In this document: piece after piece, positions 18,401-26,815 of the stretch | How the letters are laid out: every line of letters begins with the position of its first letter | Position numbering within the stretch: position 1 is the first letter of the stretch | Assembly (NCBI RefSeq): GCF_001434835.1 | Contig: NZ_AZDV01000015.1 | Location: 1 to 64,000, forward strand | DNA from: Levilactobacillus acidifarinae DSM 19394 = JCM 15949 | GTDB taxonomy: Bacteria > Bacillota > Bacilli > Lactobacillales > Lactobacillaceae | DNA: 64,000 nt | Reading direction: 5' to 3' | Position numbers and translations under genes: made by a program | The notes under the pieces: model-generated | Databases searched by the model: none | The model's input: the letters and a program-made list of their open reading frames with translations, nothing else | What the model was told of the DNA's origin: nothing

Positions 18401-18509
18401 GACACCGGGCCTGCAATTGGGGCTATGGTTAAGCCTGGTTGGTGCGCTGATGCTGCTCGCCGGCGGCCTCTGGCACCTGTTACGGCGACCACTCAAGTCA
18501 AAACATTAA
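15411..18509 (+). CDS. yfhO: YfhO family membrane protein
   Basis: A large (1032-residue) polytopic membrane protein of the YfhO family. Members are GT-C-fold proteins proposed to take part in glycosylation of cell-wall polymers such as lipoteichoic acid. The first 420 residues hold about 12 transmembrane helices with the conserved loop LIWNMDGITQHYPIMIELHRLL and the FGLGADKLTTLAYYVLGDPFAYL motif. A large extracellular domain (about residues 440-995) and a last helix (about 1003-1024) with a basic end follow. The ATG at 15411 has GGGGG about 11 bases upstream. It is monocistronic with its own terminator. Confidence 0.9.
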   Translation: MEIAHHRWPITLLYTLAFLVIGGLSFGVFVLAHRTLIWNMDGITQHYPIMIELHRLLTQKGLAGLAGWSWTFGLGADKLTTLAYYVLGDPFAYLLAFFPLSHFEAGYGLFIILRLYATGLAFIPLAKRYHFKPISQLLGTLAYAFTGYSLMVGDHHPFFLLPMIWFPLLLVGIDRIYHGQSWAFLGFITGLAILSNFYFAYILGLGSLIYAVIRYGHLRAARELTISLGAAIRRCLLAAVSGALFAGTLILPSVLMMLQSTRAAAKFANGLWLYPLSYYLKLSNAILTTGDSPTYWAILGMSGLGFLGCVYVLVHWRQQRSLALTLVLIVVGLGFPAVAAFFNVLSTPSNRWLLLVAVPVTLATMVLTDHVTTLTTHDRWWLMGATGGLLLLVYLSNGLVFNNPGRNLITYGLLLALTVVLVGSAHQPAKVTLTLVSGLLGLNLISNAWGYYDPNAGRPATQQLRRGDATKYLKDYYDGAQVVPQADSQFTRVSTLPDYNLLRTVGNNFTMLHGLHGIMSYFSVENGYVGQFSQDLQNSQYAMNSPITQADNRTAFNNLLGVKYLFARQDQIAAKKALPYGYRVSKKVFNEQAVYGLSNGTGTQVLTSKLAFPLVYSQPQALTTTQWRRLSGPDRERSLTQAALVKRRSANVAAAHYTPMQKDLDYTVTANTIPVVDSVNKAIQYRVKQAVVGQKGNLNQQQTANFGETLKAPKFKLDENGLLSTADEKLYAPLAQLNHNRRALDRVLAQNQKIVTQNQQDNQTGLHQMVSDAQGQPLSYTLTIDRPQAAQGTELYLELDGIQAKTQTTQERMQAADNTSVLGLTPRSRLTKLNDWRDAVRNPDLGDYWVTAQTRNQTQAFSQFGIDNLSDYEPKHRVLLNLGYSQQKRQTVDVTFSATQQINFKSVKLIAMPFNQTYDRQVQAAQQRGLQQPHISDNRVSGTLTAAKPSVLTTSMPYSDGWHLTVDGKSTATQVVNDGFVGANLSAGRHRIVLTYRTPGLQLGLWLSLVGALMLLAGGLWHLLRRPLKSKH

Positions 18510-18523
18510 GTCATGACTCCTCA

Positions 18524-18561
18524 AAAGTCGTACACTCTTTAAAAAGGGTGGCGGCTTTTTT
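18524..18561 (+). terminator. Terminator of yfhO
   Basis: A stem built from AAAGTCG..CACTCTTT and AAAGGGTG..CGGCTTT, followed by a T run. Confidence 0.8.
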
Positions 18562-18590
18562 GGTCGACCATCGCGAAGGGAGTCGGTTTG

Positions 18591-19196
18591 ATGAAAATAT
18601 TAGTGACGGGGTTTGATCCGTTCGGGCAAGAGACCGTTAATCCAGCTTGGGAGGCCGTTCGACGGTTACCCGCCACGGTGAAAACGGCGACCATCGTGAC
18701 CCAGGAGATTCCGACCGTCTTTGGTCAAAGCGCCAGGGTCCTGCACGCAGCCATCGTCCGGGAACGACCGGACGTGGTCCTCAGCATTGGCCAAGCGGGC
18801 GGCCGGGCAGCCTTGACCCCCGAACGGGTCGCCATTAACTTAGACGATGCCCGAATTGCCGACAACGCGGGACAACAACCCCAAGATCAGCCCATTCAAT
18901 CTACGGGGGCGCCGGCTTATTTTACACAATTACCGGTCAAGGCCATGGTCACCGCTATCCAGCAGGCCGGGTTGCCCGCCCAATTGTCGACCACGGCGGG
19001 GACCTTTGTCTGCAACCACCTGATGTACCAGGCGCAATACCAACGGGCCACCGAATTTTCTGACCTACGTGCCGGCTTTTTACACATTCCGTTTTTGCCG
19101 GAACAGGTGATTCAGCGACCGGGAACGCCGAGTCTGGCGTTAGCCGATGCCGTTCGGGGGATTACGGCTGCGTTAACCGCGATTGTCACAGAGTAG
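18591..19196 (+). CDS. pcp: Pyroglutamyl-peptidase I
   Basis: Cytoplasmic cysteine peptidase (201 residues, family C15) that removes N-terminal pyroglutamate from peptides. The start shows the family motif [19 protein letters not shown]. The catalytic residues can be placed: Glu in TPERVAIN, Cys in [10 protein letters not shown] and His in [11 protein letters not shown]. The ATG at 18591 has GAAGGGAG about 8 bases upstream. It is monocistronic, with a terminator of eight paired bases after it. Confidence 0.95.
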   Translation: MKILVTGFDPFGQETVNPAWEAVRRLPATVKTATIVTQEIPTVFGQSARVLHAAIVRERPDVVLSIGQAGGRAALTPERVAINLDDARIADNAGQQPQDQPIQSTGAPAYFTQLPVKAMVTAIQQAGLPAQLSTTAGTFVCNHLMYQAQYQRATEFSDLRAGFLHIPFLPEQVIQRPGTPSLALADAVRGITAALTAIVTE

Positions 19197-19202
19197 ACTT
19201 AG

Positions 19203-19226
19203 CCGCAGTAGGGATACTGCGGTTTT
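19203..19226 (+). terminator. Terminator of pcp
   Basis: Perfect arms CCGCAGTA / TACTGCGG around GGGA, followed by TTTTC. Confidence 0.8.
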
Positions 19227-19244
19227 CATTTTGGCGAAAACCCC

Positions 19245-19290
19245 TTGTGAAATTTTGAAGGTGACTATTTTTATTTTTAAAAATAATCAC
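19245..19290. promoter_or_regulatory. Possible regulator sites before the LDH/MDH gene
   Basis: A TTGTGAAA half-site (19245) is followed by an AT-rich inverted repeat, GTGACTATTTTT / AAAAATAATCAC (19261-19290, one mismatch), immediately upstream of the -35 box. TTGTGAA half-sites recur before other redox-linked genes in this window. A Rex or FNR-like regulator is conceivable, but no full consensus site is present. Confidence 0.35.
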
Positions 19291-19296
19291 AAAAAA

Positions 19297-19324
19297 TTGC
19301 ATTTTTTAAAAAGCGTGTTATGAT
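19297..19324 (+). promoter_or_regulatory. Promoter of the LDH/MDH-type gene
   Basis: A TTGCAT -35 box, 16-base spacer containing TTTTTAAAAA, and TATGAT -10 box. The transcript would have an untranslated leader of about 90 bases. Confidence 0.6.
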
Positions 19325-19385
19325 TAGGGTGACTTTACGACACGAACAGAAATTTCACTGGGTAGCTCAAGCTATCCTTTACTAA

Positions 19386-20372
<987 letters not shown>

Positions 20373-20390
20373 TCATTTGAATTTAACCGG

Positions 20391-20420
20391 AGCACTGGGA
20401 AGTTTCCCGGTGCTTTTTTT
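20391..20420 (+). terminator. Terminator of the LDH/MDH-type gene
   Basis: An 11-bp stem (AGCACTGGGAA / TTCCCGGTGCT, one G-U pair) with a 2-base loop at most, then a long T run. Confidence 0.88.
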
Positions 20421-20563
20421 TATTTTCATGATAGGAATAGGGGTAACTAAAATTAATTGTCTGTGGGCTATACACTAGTGGCTTGAAACTTGATTACTAA
20501 TAGGAATAATCATTCTTTGTCGATGAGTTGTAAAAAAACATCTTTAAGCCGCCGTAACGGTTA

Positions 20564-20725
20564 GTGTAAGCTGGAGGAGCAGTCAGAAATGGACTCAGGG
20601 GTGAAATTTGTCTTGGTCGGCGTTTTTTTGCCGGCCTAGACAAAGGTCGGTCTTCAAGACCTGGGGTGGGGCTTGAAGCCGTGCCCACCCCGTTCCAGTC
20701 CGTTTCTGACTGCTCCGGAAGCGTT
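20564..20725 (+). repeat. Structured intergenic repeat, copy B
   Basis: Family member with 14-bp perfect outer arms (GGAGCAGTCAGAAA at 20576-20589, complement at 20703-20716), extended after one mismatch by GGACT / AGTCC. The core shows GGTCGGCG / CGCCGGCC-type pairing around a T7 loop, GGTCTTCAAGACC and GGGGCTTGAAGCC. It lies between the LDH/MDH gene and the LysR pseudogene. Confidence 0.85.
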
Positions 20726-20858
20726 GGATAGGATACGTAATAGGTACAGAAATTAATAGGGCCACCGCCGGGAATATGATATAACAATAGGTATTAATAA
20801 CGGGAACTGACCGGAGATGGGGGATCGCCGGCTGCCCGATAGAGAAGGATGATAGCTG

Positions 20859-21764
20859 GTGAATACCCGTGATTTAGCGTTTTTTCGGGCCATCGTGCAA
20901 TACAAGAATTACACTTACGTGGCGGAGCGGTTTTCGGTCTCCCAACCCGCGGTCAGTCAGGCCATCAAGCGGCTGGAAAAGGAGTTTGACGCCCCGTTAG
21001 TCAAGCAGGACAGAACGCACCACCAGACCGTGATTACCCGGGCCGGCATGTTGCTGTACCAGAACGCCCAGTCGATTTAAAACAGCATTTCGTTGGCGCA
21101 CCGGGAAATCGATTTTTCCAAGCAAAGCCAGATTCGCTTCGGGCTGCCGCCCATCATCGGGGCCTTGTACTTCCCTCAGGTGGCGGCGGCACTCCTCAAA
21201 CGCGGCTGGATGGAACAGATCAAGATAATGGAAAACGGCTCGGCCCAGCTCTTGACCAACCTGATTCGTGGGGATATTGATATCGCCCTGGTCGGTTCCC
21301 CCCGTCCCCTGCACCACCAAGGGGTCGAGGCCATCTCACTGGGAGCCCGGCCGTTCAACGTGATTGTGAGCCCAGATAACCCCTTAGCGCAGCGCACGTC
21401 GATTAGTTTCACCGAATTAGGGGACCAACAGTTCATCGGTTTGGATGGTAAATTCGTGCATCCCGAAGCCTTCCGGGCCTACTGTAAGGCCGCGGGGATT
21501 ACGCCCAACATCGTTTACCGGACCCCGGATATTGCGTGGCTCAAGGGAATCGTGCGCGAGAACCTGGGCCTGGGATTTCTGGTTCAGGACGCCGTAAACG
21601 CCATTGACGGCGTGGTGGGCCTTAAAATTACGGATCAACTGATGGACCGGTTTAACGTTTCGATTGCGTACCGGAAGGGCTATTCTCTGACGCCCGAAGA
21701 GACGGCCTTCGTGAAGCTGTTATCGCAAATGAAGATCCCGGATCCCGCAATGCTAACCAAATAA
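20859..21764 (+). pseudogene. LysR family regulator with an in-frame stop
   Basis: The reading frame is a 301-codon LysR regulator interrupted by a TAA at 21078-21080, codon 74. The part before it encodes the intact helix-turn-helix (FSVSQPAVSQAIKRLEKEF). The frame continues after the stop, with no shift, into the full substrate-binding domain (IRFGLPPIIGALYFP onward). It is a collinear paralogue of the intact LysR gene at 33.96 kb, where the equivalent codon is TTA (Leu), so one T-to-A change explains the stop. The GTG start and AAGGA site match that paralogue. The surviving N-terminal piece has no effector domain, and a low-level readthrough or internal start is possible. It may once have controlled the neighbouring dehydrogenase or pox gene. 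Confidence 0.85.
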
Positions 21765-21775
21765 TTAAAACTTAT

Positions 21776-21808
21776 AGGCGCTTCGTTGGAAAACGAGGGG
21801 CCTTTTTA
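21776..21808 (+). terminator. Terminator after the LysR pseudogene
   Basis: A stem AGGCGCTTCGTT / AACGAGGGGCCT around GGAA, followed by TTTTT. Confidence 0.8.
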
Positions 21809-21986
21809 GAACTCAATAACGGCTAAAACGGGTGGGACCGGGCACCACCACCCACCAGTTCTTTCATCAAAACAATCAATTACCCAATAAAGGACTTGTG
21901 AAAAAAATAAAACTTTTTTTAGCGCGCTGAGCATGTGCAAAAATACACGGCTGTAACCGCTGTCATACCAACCGTATAAGCCCTAC

Positions 21987-22015
21987 TTATAGTACGCTCA
22001 GAATTTGACTATAAT
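21987..22015 (+). promoter_or_regulatory. Promoter of pox
   Basis: A TTATAG -35 box, 17-base spacer and a perfect TATAAT -10 box. A long leader of about 145 bases follows, with a probable stem (AGCGCACCACCC / GGTGTGGGGCGCT). Confidence 0.65.
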
Positions 22016-22017
22016 CC

Positions 22018-22031
22018 TGAAAGCGCTTTAA
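22018..22031. promoter_or_regulatory. cre site (CcpA) of pox
   Basis: TGAAAGCGCTTTAA matches the catabolite-responsive element consensus and lies just after the -10 box, a position typical of CcpA repression. Carbon repression of pyruvate oxidase is known in Lactiplantibacillus plantarum. Confidence 0.75.
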
Positions 22032-22165
22032 TATTGAACTTGTAATCAAGAGATAGTCGTTACCGCTAGCGCACCACCCAATAGGTTGTCGTGTTGTAAA
22101 GTAGAATTAAGGTGTGGGGCGCTGCTTAACGGACAATGGCTATGATGATAAGGAGATAGTGCCGT

Positions 22166-23911
22166 ATGTCAGATAAAATTAGTGGTTCAGATGCAGTTCT
22201 TAAAGTGATTCAAGACTGGGGCGTCAACCATATTTATGGGTATCCGGGTGGGTCGTTTGACTCGACCATGAACGCCTTACACAACCAGAAGGACACGCTG
22301 AAGTTTATCCAAGTTCGCCACGAAGAAGCCGGCGCCATTGCGGCCGCCGCGGATTCCAAGTTGACGGGTAAAATCGGGGTTTGCTTCGGGTCTGCCGGTC
22401 CTGGTGCCGTTCACTTGTTAAACGGGTTGTACGACGCCAAGGTTGACCGCACGCCAGTCTTAGCCATCGTGGCCCAAGTGCCAACTAGCCGGATGAACAT
22501 CGACTTCTTCCAGGCGATGGATGAGGAACCCATCTTTGACGACGTTGCCGTTTGGAACCGCACGGCAGCCACGGCCGAAAGCCTGCCTCGTTTGACCGAC
22601 GAAGCCATCAAGCAAGCTTACGAAAAGAAGGGTGTCGCCGTTTTGACCATCCCTAAGGACTTTGGGTGGGCTGAAATCGAAGACAACTACGTTTCTGCGG
22701 CAAACACGCACGTGGAACCCGTTTATCCTGATCCAGAACCAACCAGCGTTACCAAGGCCGCTCAAATGATCAAGGATGCTAAATCCCCGATGATCTACTT
22801 TGGGATTGGGGCCAAGGACGCTGCCGCTGAATTAAAGGAAGCTTCCGAAAAGTTCAAGATGCCACTGGTTTCTTCCGTCTTAGCGAAGGGCATTTTAGAC
22901 GAAGACTACCCCGCATACTTAGGGTCCACTGGCCGGGTTGCCCCAAAGCCTGGGACCGAAGTCGGCTTTGCGACCGACTTGATCGTCTGGGTCGGTAACG
23001 ACGTGCCGTTCAGTATCTTCCTGTTCGGTAAGAAAGCCAAGATTATCCAAATCGACGTTGAAAGCGAAAAGCTGGGCAAGCGGCGTCACATTGATTTACC
23101 AATGTTAGCCGATGCCAAGAAAGCCTTACGGGCCATCATTGATGCCGGTGAAGCCAAGCCAGATTCCGCCTTCTACGAAGCTTCCTTAGCCGATAAGAAG
23201 AACTGGGTTGCTTGGCAAGACAGCTTCAAGGACAGCGACCAGATGCCCGTTCGGCCAGAACCAATCTTCGATGTCTTGAACAAGACCGCTAGTGACAAGG
23301 CCGTCTTCGGGGTCGATGTCGGTAACGTCAACATCAACTTCGAACGCTTAGTCGACATTCACGGTGATCAAAAGTGGGTCACCTCCGGGAAGTACGCCAC
23401 GATGGGCTTTGGGTTACCAGCTTCCATTGCGGCCAAGGTCGCTTACCCCGACCGCGACGTGTACAGCCTGAGTGGTGATGGTGGTTTCGCCATGTTAATG
23501 GAAGAAATCCTCACCCAAGTGAAGTACAACCTGCACATCGTCAACGTGGTCTTCAGCAACGAAACCTTAGGCTACATCGAAGCGGAACAAACCGACGACA
23601 GTCACCAACCATTATCCGGGGTTGATTTGCCAGCCACTGACTGGGCCACCGCCGCTAAGGGGATGGGGGCCGAAGCCTTTACCGCCACGACCAAGGCCGA
23701 GTTCCAAAAGGCCATCGATGCCGCTAAGAACACCGACAAGCCCGTGTTGATCGACGTGAAGTTGACCCACGAGATGCCATTTACCACGGAACACATGTTT
23801 ATCGACCCAGCATGGCAAGACCAAGCCAAGATCGATGAATTCGTCAAGAAGTACCAAGCCCAAGACTTGAAGCCATTCAGCTACTTTTTAAAGCAAGCAC
23901 AGGCAAACTAA
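22166..23911 (+). CDS. pox: Pyruvate oxidase
   Basis: Thiamine diphosphate- and FAD-dependent enzyme converting pyruvate, phosphate and O2 to acetyl phosphate, CO2 and H2O2. The 581-residue protein opens with GVNHIYGYPGGSFDSTMNAL and the catalytic Glu region IQVRHEEAGAIAAAADSKLTGKIGVCFGSAGPG. The ThDP-binding motif is SGDGGFAMLMEEILTQVKYNLHIVNVVFSN. The end (KYQAQDLKPFSYFLKQ) matches the L. plantarum pyruvate oxidase C-terminus, which separates it from acetolactate synthase. The AAGGAG ribosome site is well placed. A cre site indicates repression on preferred sugars. An FAD synthetase-like gene follows. Confidence 0.92.
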   Translation: MSDKISGSDAVLKVIQDWGVNHIYGYPGGSFDSTMNALHNQKDTLKFIQVRHEEAGAIAAAADSKLTGKIGVCFGSAGPGAVHLLNGLYDAKVDRTPVLAIVAQVPTSRMNIDFFQAMDEEPIFDDVAVWNRTAATAESLPRLTDEAIKQAYEKKGVAVLTIPKDFGWAEIEDNYVSAANTHVEPVYPDPEPTSVTKAAQMIKDAKSPMIYFGIGAKDAAAELKEASEKFKMPLVSSVLAKGILDEDYPAYLGSTGRVAPKPGTEVGFATDLIVWVGNDVPFSIFLFGKKAKIIQIDVESEKLGKRRHIDLPMLADAKKALRAIIDAGEAKPDSAFYEASLADKKNWVAWQDSFKDSDQMPVRPEPIFDVLNKTASDKAVFGVDVGNVNINFERLVDIHGDQKWVTSGKYATMGFGLPASIAAKVAYPDRDVYSLSGDGGFAMLMEEILTQVKYNLHIVNVVFSNETLGYIEAEQTDDSHQPLSGVDLPATDWATAAKGMGAEAFTATTKAEFQKAIDAAKNTDKPVLIDVKLTHEMPFTTEHMFIDPAWQDQAKIDEFVKKYQAQDLKPFSYFLKQAQAN

Positions 23912-23928
23912 GCTAGGGATTAAACGGA

Positions 23929-23962
23929 AACAAGGGGAGATATCTCGGTATCTCCCCTTGTT
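23929..23962. terminator. Strong hairpin between pox and the ribF-like gene
   Basis: Perfect 14-bp arms (AACAAGGGGAGATA / TATCTCCCCTTGTT) with a 6-base loop. The T run after it is short (TTG), so it may only partly terminate and let the downstream flavin gene be read from pox. Confidence 0.65.
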
Positions 23963-23983
23963 GCTTATCGGGAGGTGAGCGGG

Positions 23984-24844
23984 ATGCAGGTGATTCGACT
24001 TAACGCAAAAACGATTCAACGGGTCCACGCACCGGCGCAGGTCGTCATGGCCCTGGGATTCTTTGATGGGGTCCACCGTGGCCATCAGGCCGTCTTGGCC
24101 CAAGCCCGGCGGTTAGCCGATGCTCGTCAAGTCCCGCTAGCGGTCATGACCTTTAACCGTCACGCCTCCCGGGCCTTCGAGACTACCTTAACCACAGATT
24201 TTCGGTACCTCAACACCATTAGTCAAAAAGTAGACCTGTTAGGGCAAAACCACGCCGACATCGTCTACGTTGTCGATTTTGATCGGCAGTTTGCGGCCAT
24301 TTCGCCGCAGCAATTCGTGGACACCTATTTGATTGGGCTCAACGTGTGCGGCGTGGTGGGGGGCTTCGATTACACCTTCGGCCAGGGCGGTCACACCCAG
24401 ATTTCCCAGATGGCGCAGTATAGCCGGGACCGGTTCACGGTCACGGTAGTCGCCGAACACGACGCTGCCCAGGAGAAAATTGGGTCCACCGCCATTCGTC
24501 ACCTGGTCAAAGTGGGTAACGTCGCCCGAGCTAACGCCTTACTGGGACACCCGTACGCTTTAGCGGGCCAGGTGATCCCCCAAGCCAGGGGGACTTTCAC
24601 CTTCAAACCAGCGAGTCGCTTGCAACAACGGCCGCCACAAGGCAGTTATCGCTGTCGGGTCAAGACGGCGAGCGGGTCGTGGCCGGGACTCCTGACCATT
24701 ACGGCCAGCGGCTTAACGATTCAAACGACAGCGTTGACCGCTGCCGAGCGGACCGTGGAAGTTGCCATCTTGGCGCGCCAGGTCGCCCGAGTCGTCCCCT
24801 GGCAGCAGGGGAACGCCCCGGTGATCGCGGTTCGCGCCATGTAA
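23984..24844 (+). CDS. RibF-like FAD synthetase with degenerate kinase domain
   Basis: A 286-residue RibF-family protein. The N-terminal nucleotidyltransferase half is well kept: GFFDGVHRGHQAVLAQAR carries the HxGH-type motif, followed by TFNRHASRAF, and GGFDYTFGQGG and GSTAIRHLVKVGNVARANALLGHPY are present. This half would make FAD from FMN and ATP. The C-terminal riboflavin kinase half lacks the GxTxGFPTAN signature (here ARGTFTFKPASRL), so kinase activity is doubtful. It is therefore probably a second, specialised copy rather than the housekeeping RibF. It lies after pox and before fumC and the fumarate reductase gene, both Pox and fumarate reductase being FAD enzymes. The ATG at 23984 has GGGAGGTG upstream. 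Confidence 0.8.
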   Translation: MQVIRLNAKTIQRVHAPAQVVMALGFFDGVHRGHQAVLAQARRLADARQVPLAVMTFNRHASRAFETTLTTDFRYLNTISQKVDLLGQNHADIVYVVDFDRQFAAISPQQFVDTYLIGLNVCGVVGGFDYTFGQGGHTQISQMAQYSRDRFTVTVVAEHDAAQEKIGSTAIRHLVKVGNVARANALLGHPYALAGQVIPQARGTFTFKPASRLQQRPPQGSYRCRVKTASGSWPGLLTITASGLTIQTTALTAAERTVEVAILARQVARVVPWQQGNAPVIAVRAM

Positions 24845-24874
24845 CCAAGCTTTAAAAAGAGTAGACAGTCATAC

Positions 24875-24909
24875 CAGGGACCTAGGCCAATACCACCTAG
24901 GTCCCTTTT
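24875..24909 (+). terminator. Terminator after the ribF-like gene
   Basis: A stem AGGGACCTAGG / CCTAGGTCCCT with TTTT following. Confidence 0.85.
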
Positions 24910-24941
24910 GGTGTCGGAGAAAGGCTTATTAACAAAGGTTT

Positions 24942-24993
24942 AGCGGTCGCCCGCTGGCGGGACCCGATCGACGAGGCATCAGTAGGGACCGCT
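24942..24993. other. GC-rich structured spacer element, unknown
   Basis: Arms AGCGGTC / GACCGCT enclose a tight CCCGC-TG-GCGGG hairpin. The element lies after one terminator and about 200 bases before the fumC promoter, inside a 480-base gene-free region. It is GC-rich in otherwise AT-rich surroundings. Confidence 0.35.
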
Positions 24994-25037
24994 TTCGGGC
25001 GAGGCTCCCTTAAGTTAGAAGGAATTGTTGATGGCTA

Positions 25038-25053
25038 TTGTAAACGCTTACAA
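25038..25053. promoter_or_regulatory. cre site (CcpA) upstream of fumC
   Basis: TTGTAAACGCTTACAA fits the cre consensus fully. It lies about 135 bases upstream of the predicted fumC -35 box; activation or repression cannot be decided. Confidence 0.7.
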
Positions 25054-25185
25054 ATAATTATTTTTATTTTGCAAATTTACCCCCAAATTTTAAAAAATGC
25101 TTGTGAAATTGTGAATCCGTATACGAGTAGGGTTGTGAAGAGCTATTCAACACCTTATTATGTTTTTTTATACCCCCTCGAGGGT

Positions 25186-25215
25186 TTGACTATAGTGTTA
25201 ATTCCCGGTTATTCT
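25186..25215 (+). promoter_or_regulatory. Candidate promoter of fumC
   Basis: A TTGACT -35 box, 18-base spacer and TATTCT -10 box. AATTCCC / GGGAATT / ATTCCC segments (25199-25270) around and after it could form alternative hairpins in the leader. Confidence 0.45.
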
Positions 25216-25323
25216 AGGCTTGTTCGTAAAGTCACAGGGAATTTTTCAAGGTTAACGCGAAGGATTCCCTAAAATTTTCAAAATTAAAGTTACTAATATC
25301 ACAAAAATTTGGAGGAACTTACC

Positions 25324-26706
25324 ATGGCAGATTATCGCATTGAAGCAGATACCTTAGGTGACGTTAAGATTCCTAGCACGGCTCTTTGGGGCCCACAAAC
25401 TGAACGGAGTCGGAACAACTTCCCAACCGGTCAATTTATGCCAATCGCAATGATTCGCGCTTTACTTCAAATCAAGAAGGCCGCCGCTGAATCTAACCAA
25501 GATCTGGGCGAAATTACCCCAGAAAAGGGTGCCTTGATTCAACAAGCCATCGACGAACTGTTGGCCTTAAGCGACGAAGACTTACGTAAGGACTTCCCAC
25601 TGCGCGTTTACCAAACGGGTTCTGGGACGCAAACCAACATGAACACCAACGAAGTCGTCGCCAACAAGGCAATGCAGATCAATCCCGACATCGAAGTGTT
25701 ACCTAACGACGATGTCAACCATGGTCAAAGTTCTAACGATATTTTCCCAACGGCCATGAACATTACGGCCAGTGTCGCCGTTCAAGAATTGGAAAAGGCG
25801 GCGCAACACTTGATCGACGAATTAACCGCTAAGCAAAAGGAATACTGGCGCGTGGTTAAGATCGGCCGGACCCACTTACAAGACGCTACGCCATTAACCT
25901 TTGGCCAAGAAGTCAGTGGTTGGGCCAGTGCCATCCAACACGACCTGGACTACTTGAAGTCCTTAGACCCAACCTTATTGGAATTAGCCATGGGTGGGAC
26001 CGCCGTTGGGACTGGCTTAAACGCCGCTCCCGGCTTCGCCGAAGAAATTGCCAAGAAGATGACCAAGGTTTACGGGCCACAATTCACGGCTGACTCCAAC
26101 AAGTTCTACGGCTTGGCTCACCATTCTGGCTTAGACGTAGTTCACGGGGCCATGAAGACCTTAGCCGCTGATCTGATGAAGATCGCTAACGATGTTCGGT
26201 TCTTAGCTTCCGGTCCCCGGGCCGCTTACGACGAATTGAACATTCCGGCCAACGAACCCGGCTCTTCCATCATGCCTGGTAAGGTCAACCCGACCCAAGC
26301 CGAAGCCATCACTATGGCGGCCGCACGGGTCATGGGGAACGATGTAACGGTCACGGTTGCTTCATCTCAAGGGAACTTTGAAATGAACGTTTACAAGCCC
26401 GTTCTAATCGACGCCTTCCTGGAATCCGCTGAATTACTGCGCGGGACCATGATGGGCTTCGCCGACAAGATGATCCACGGCATGACGGTCAACGCCAAGC
26501 GGATGGAAGAACTCGTCGACAACTCCCTGATGACGGTCACGGCCCTTTCCCCACACATTGGGTACCACGACAGTGCCAAGATTGCCCAAGCCGCTGACAA
26601 GGCCGGCACAACCTTGAAGGAAGCCGCCGTTAAGTCCGGTAAGGTTTCCGCCGAAGACTTCGACAAGTGGGTTGATCCGCTGAAGATGACCAACATCGAT
26701 CGTTAA
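25324..26706 (+). CDS. fumC: Fumarate hydratase class II
   Basis: Iron-independent fumarase interconverting malate and fumarate. The 460 residues match the class II length. Visible marks are VYQTGSGTQTNMNTNEVVANK near 100, DDVNHGQSSNDIFPTAMNI near 140, and the signature GSSIMPGKVNPTQAEA near 320. The ATG at 25324 has GGAGG eight bases upstream; the TTG five codons earlier lies inside that site. It heads a group with an FMN reductase, a fumarate reductase and a dicarboxylate/citrate carrier. Its likely working direction is therefore malate to fumarate in succinate formation. A cre site lies upstream. Confidence 0.95.
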   Translation: MADYRIEADTLGDVKIPSTALWGPQTERSRNNFPTGQFMPIAMIRALLQIKKAAAESNQDLGEITPEKGALIQQAIDELLALSDEDLRKDFPLRVYQTGSGTQTNMNTNEVVANKAMQINPDIEVLPNDDVNHGQSSNDIFPTAMNITASVAVQELEKAAQHLIDELTAKQKEYWRVVKIGRTHLQDATPLTFGQEVSGWASAIQHDLDYLKSLDPTLLELAMGGTAVGTGLNAAPGFAEEIAKKMTKVYGPQFTADSNKFYGLAHHSGLDVVHGAMKTLAADLMKIANDVRFLASGPRAAYDELNIPANEPGSSIMPGKVNPTQAEAITMAAARVMGNDVTVTVASSQGNFEMNVYKPVLIDAFLESAELLRGTMMGFADKMIHGMTVNAKRMEELVDNSLMTVTALSPHIGYHDSAKIAQAADKAGTTLKEAAVKSGKVSAEDFDKWVDPLKMTNIDR

Positions 26707-26815
26707 TTTTAAAAAATAGCATGTTGACAGGACTGGTCGTCGTGAAGGGTAACGGACTTTGCGGGGGCCAATCTGTCCGAGAAACTTATTAGAGAGAATT
26801 GAGAGGATTTAACGT

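Noticed and set aside
20497-20787. 96-codon minus-strand ORF
   Set aside because: It overlaps repeat copy B and lacks a ribosome site.
22166-23911. Acetolactate synthase as identity of the ThDP enzyme
   Set aside because: The C-terminus and the catalytic and FAD-region words match pyruvate oxidase much better, and no acetolactate decarboxylase is nearby.
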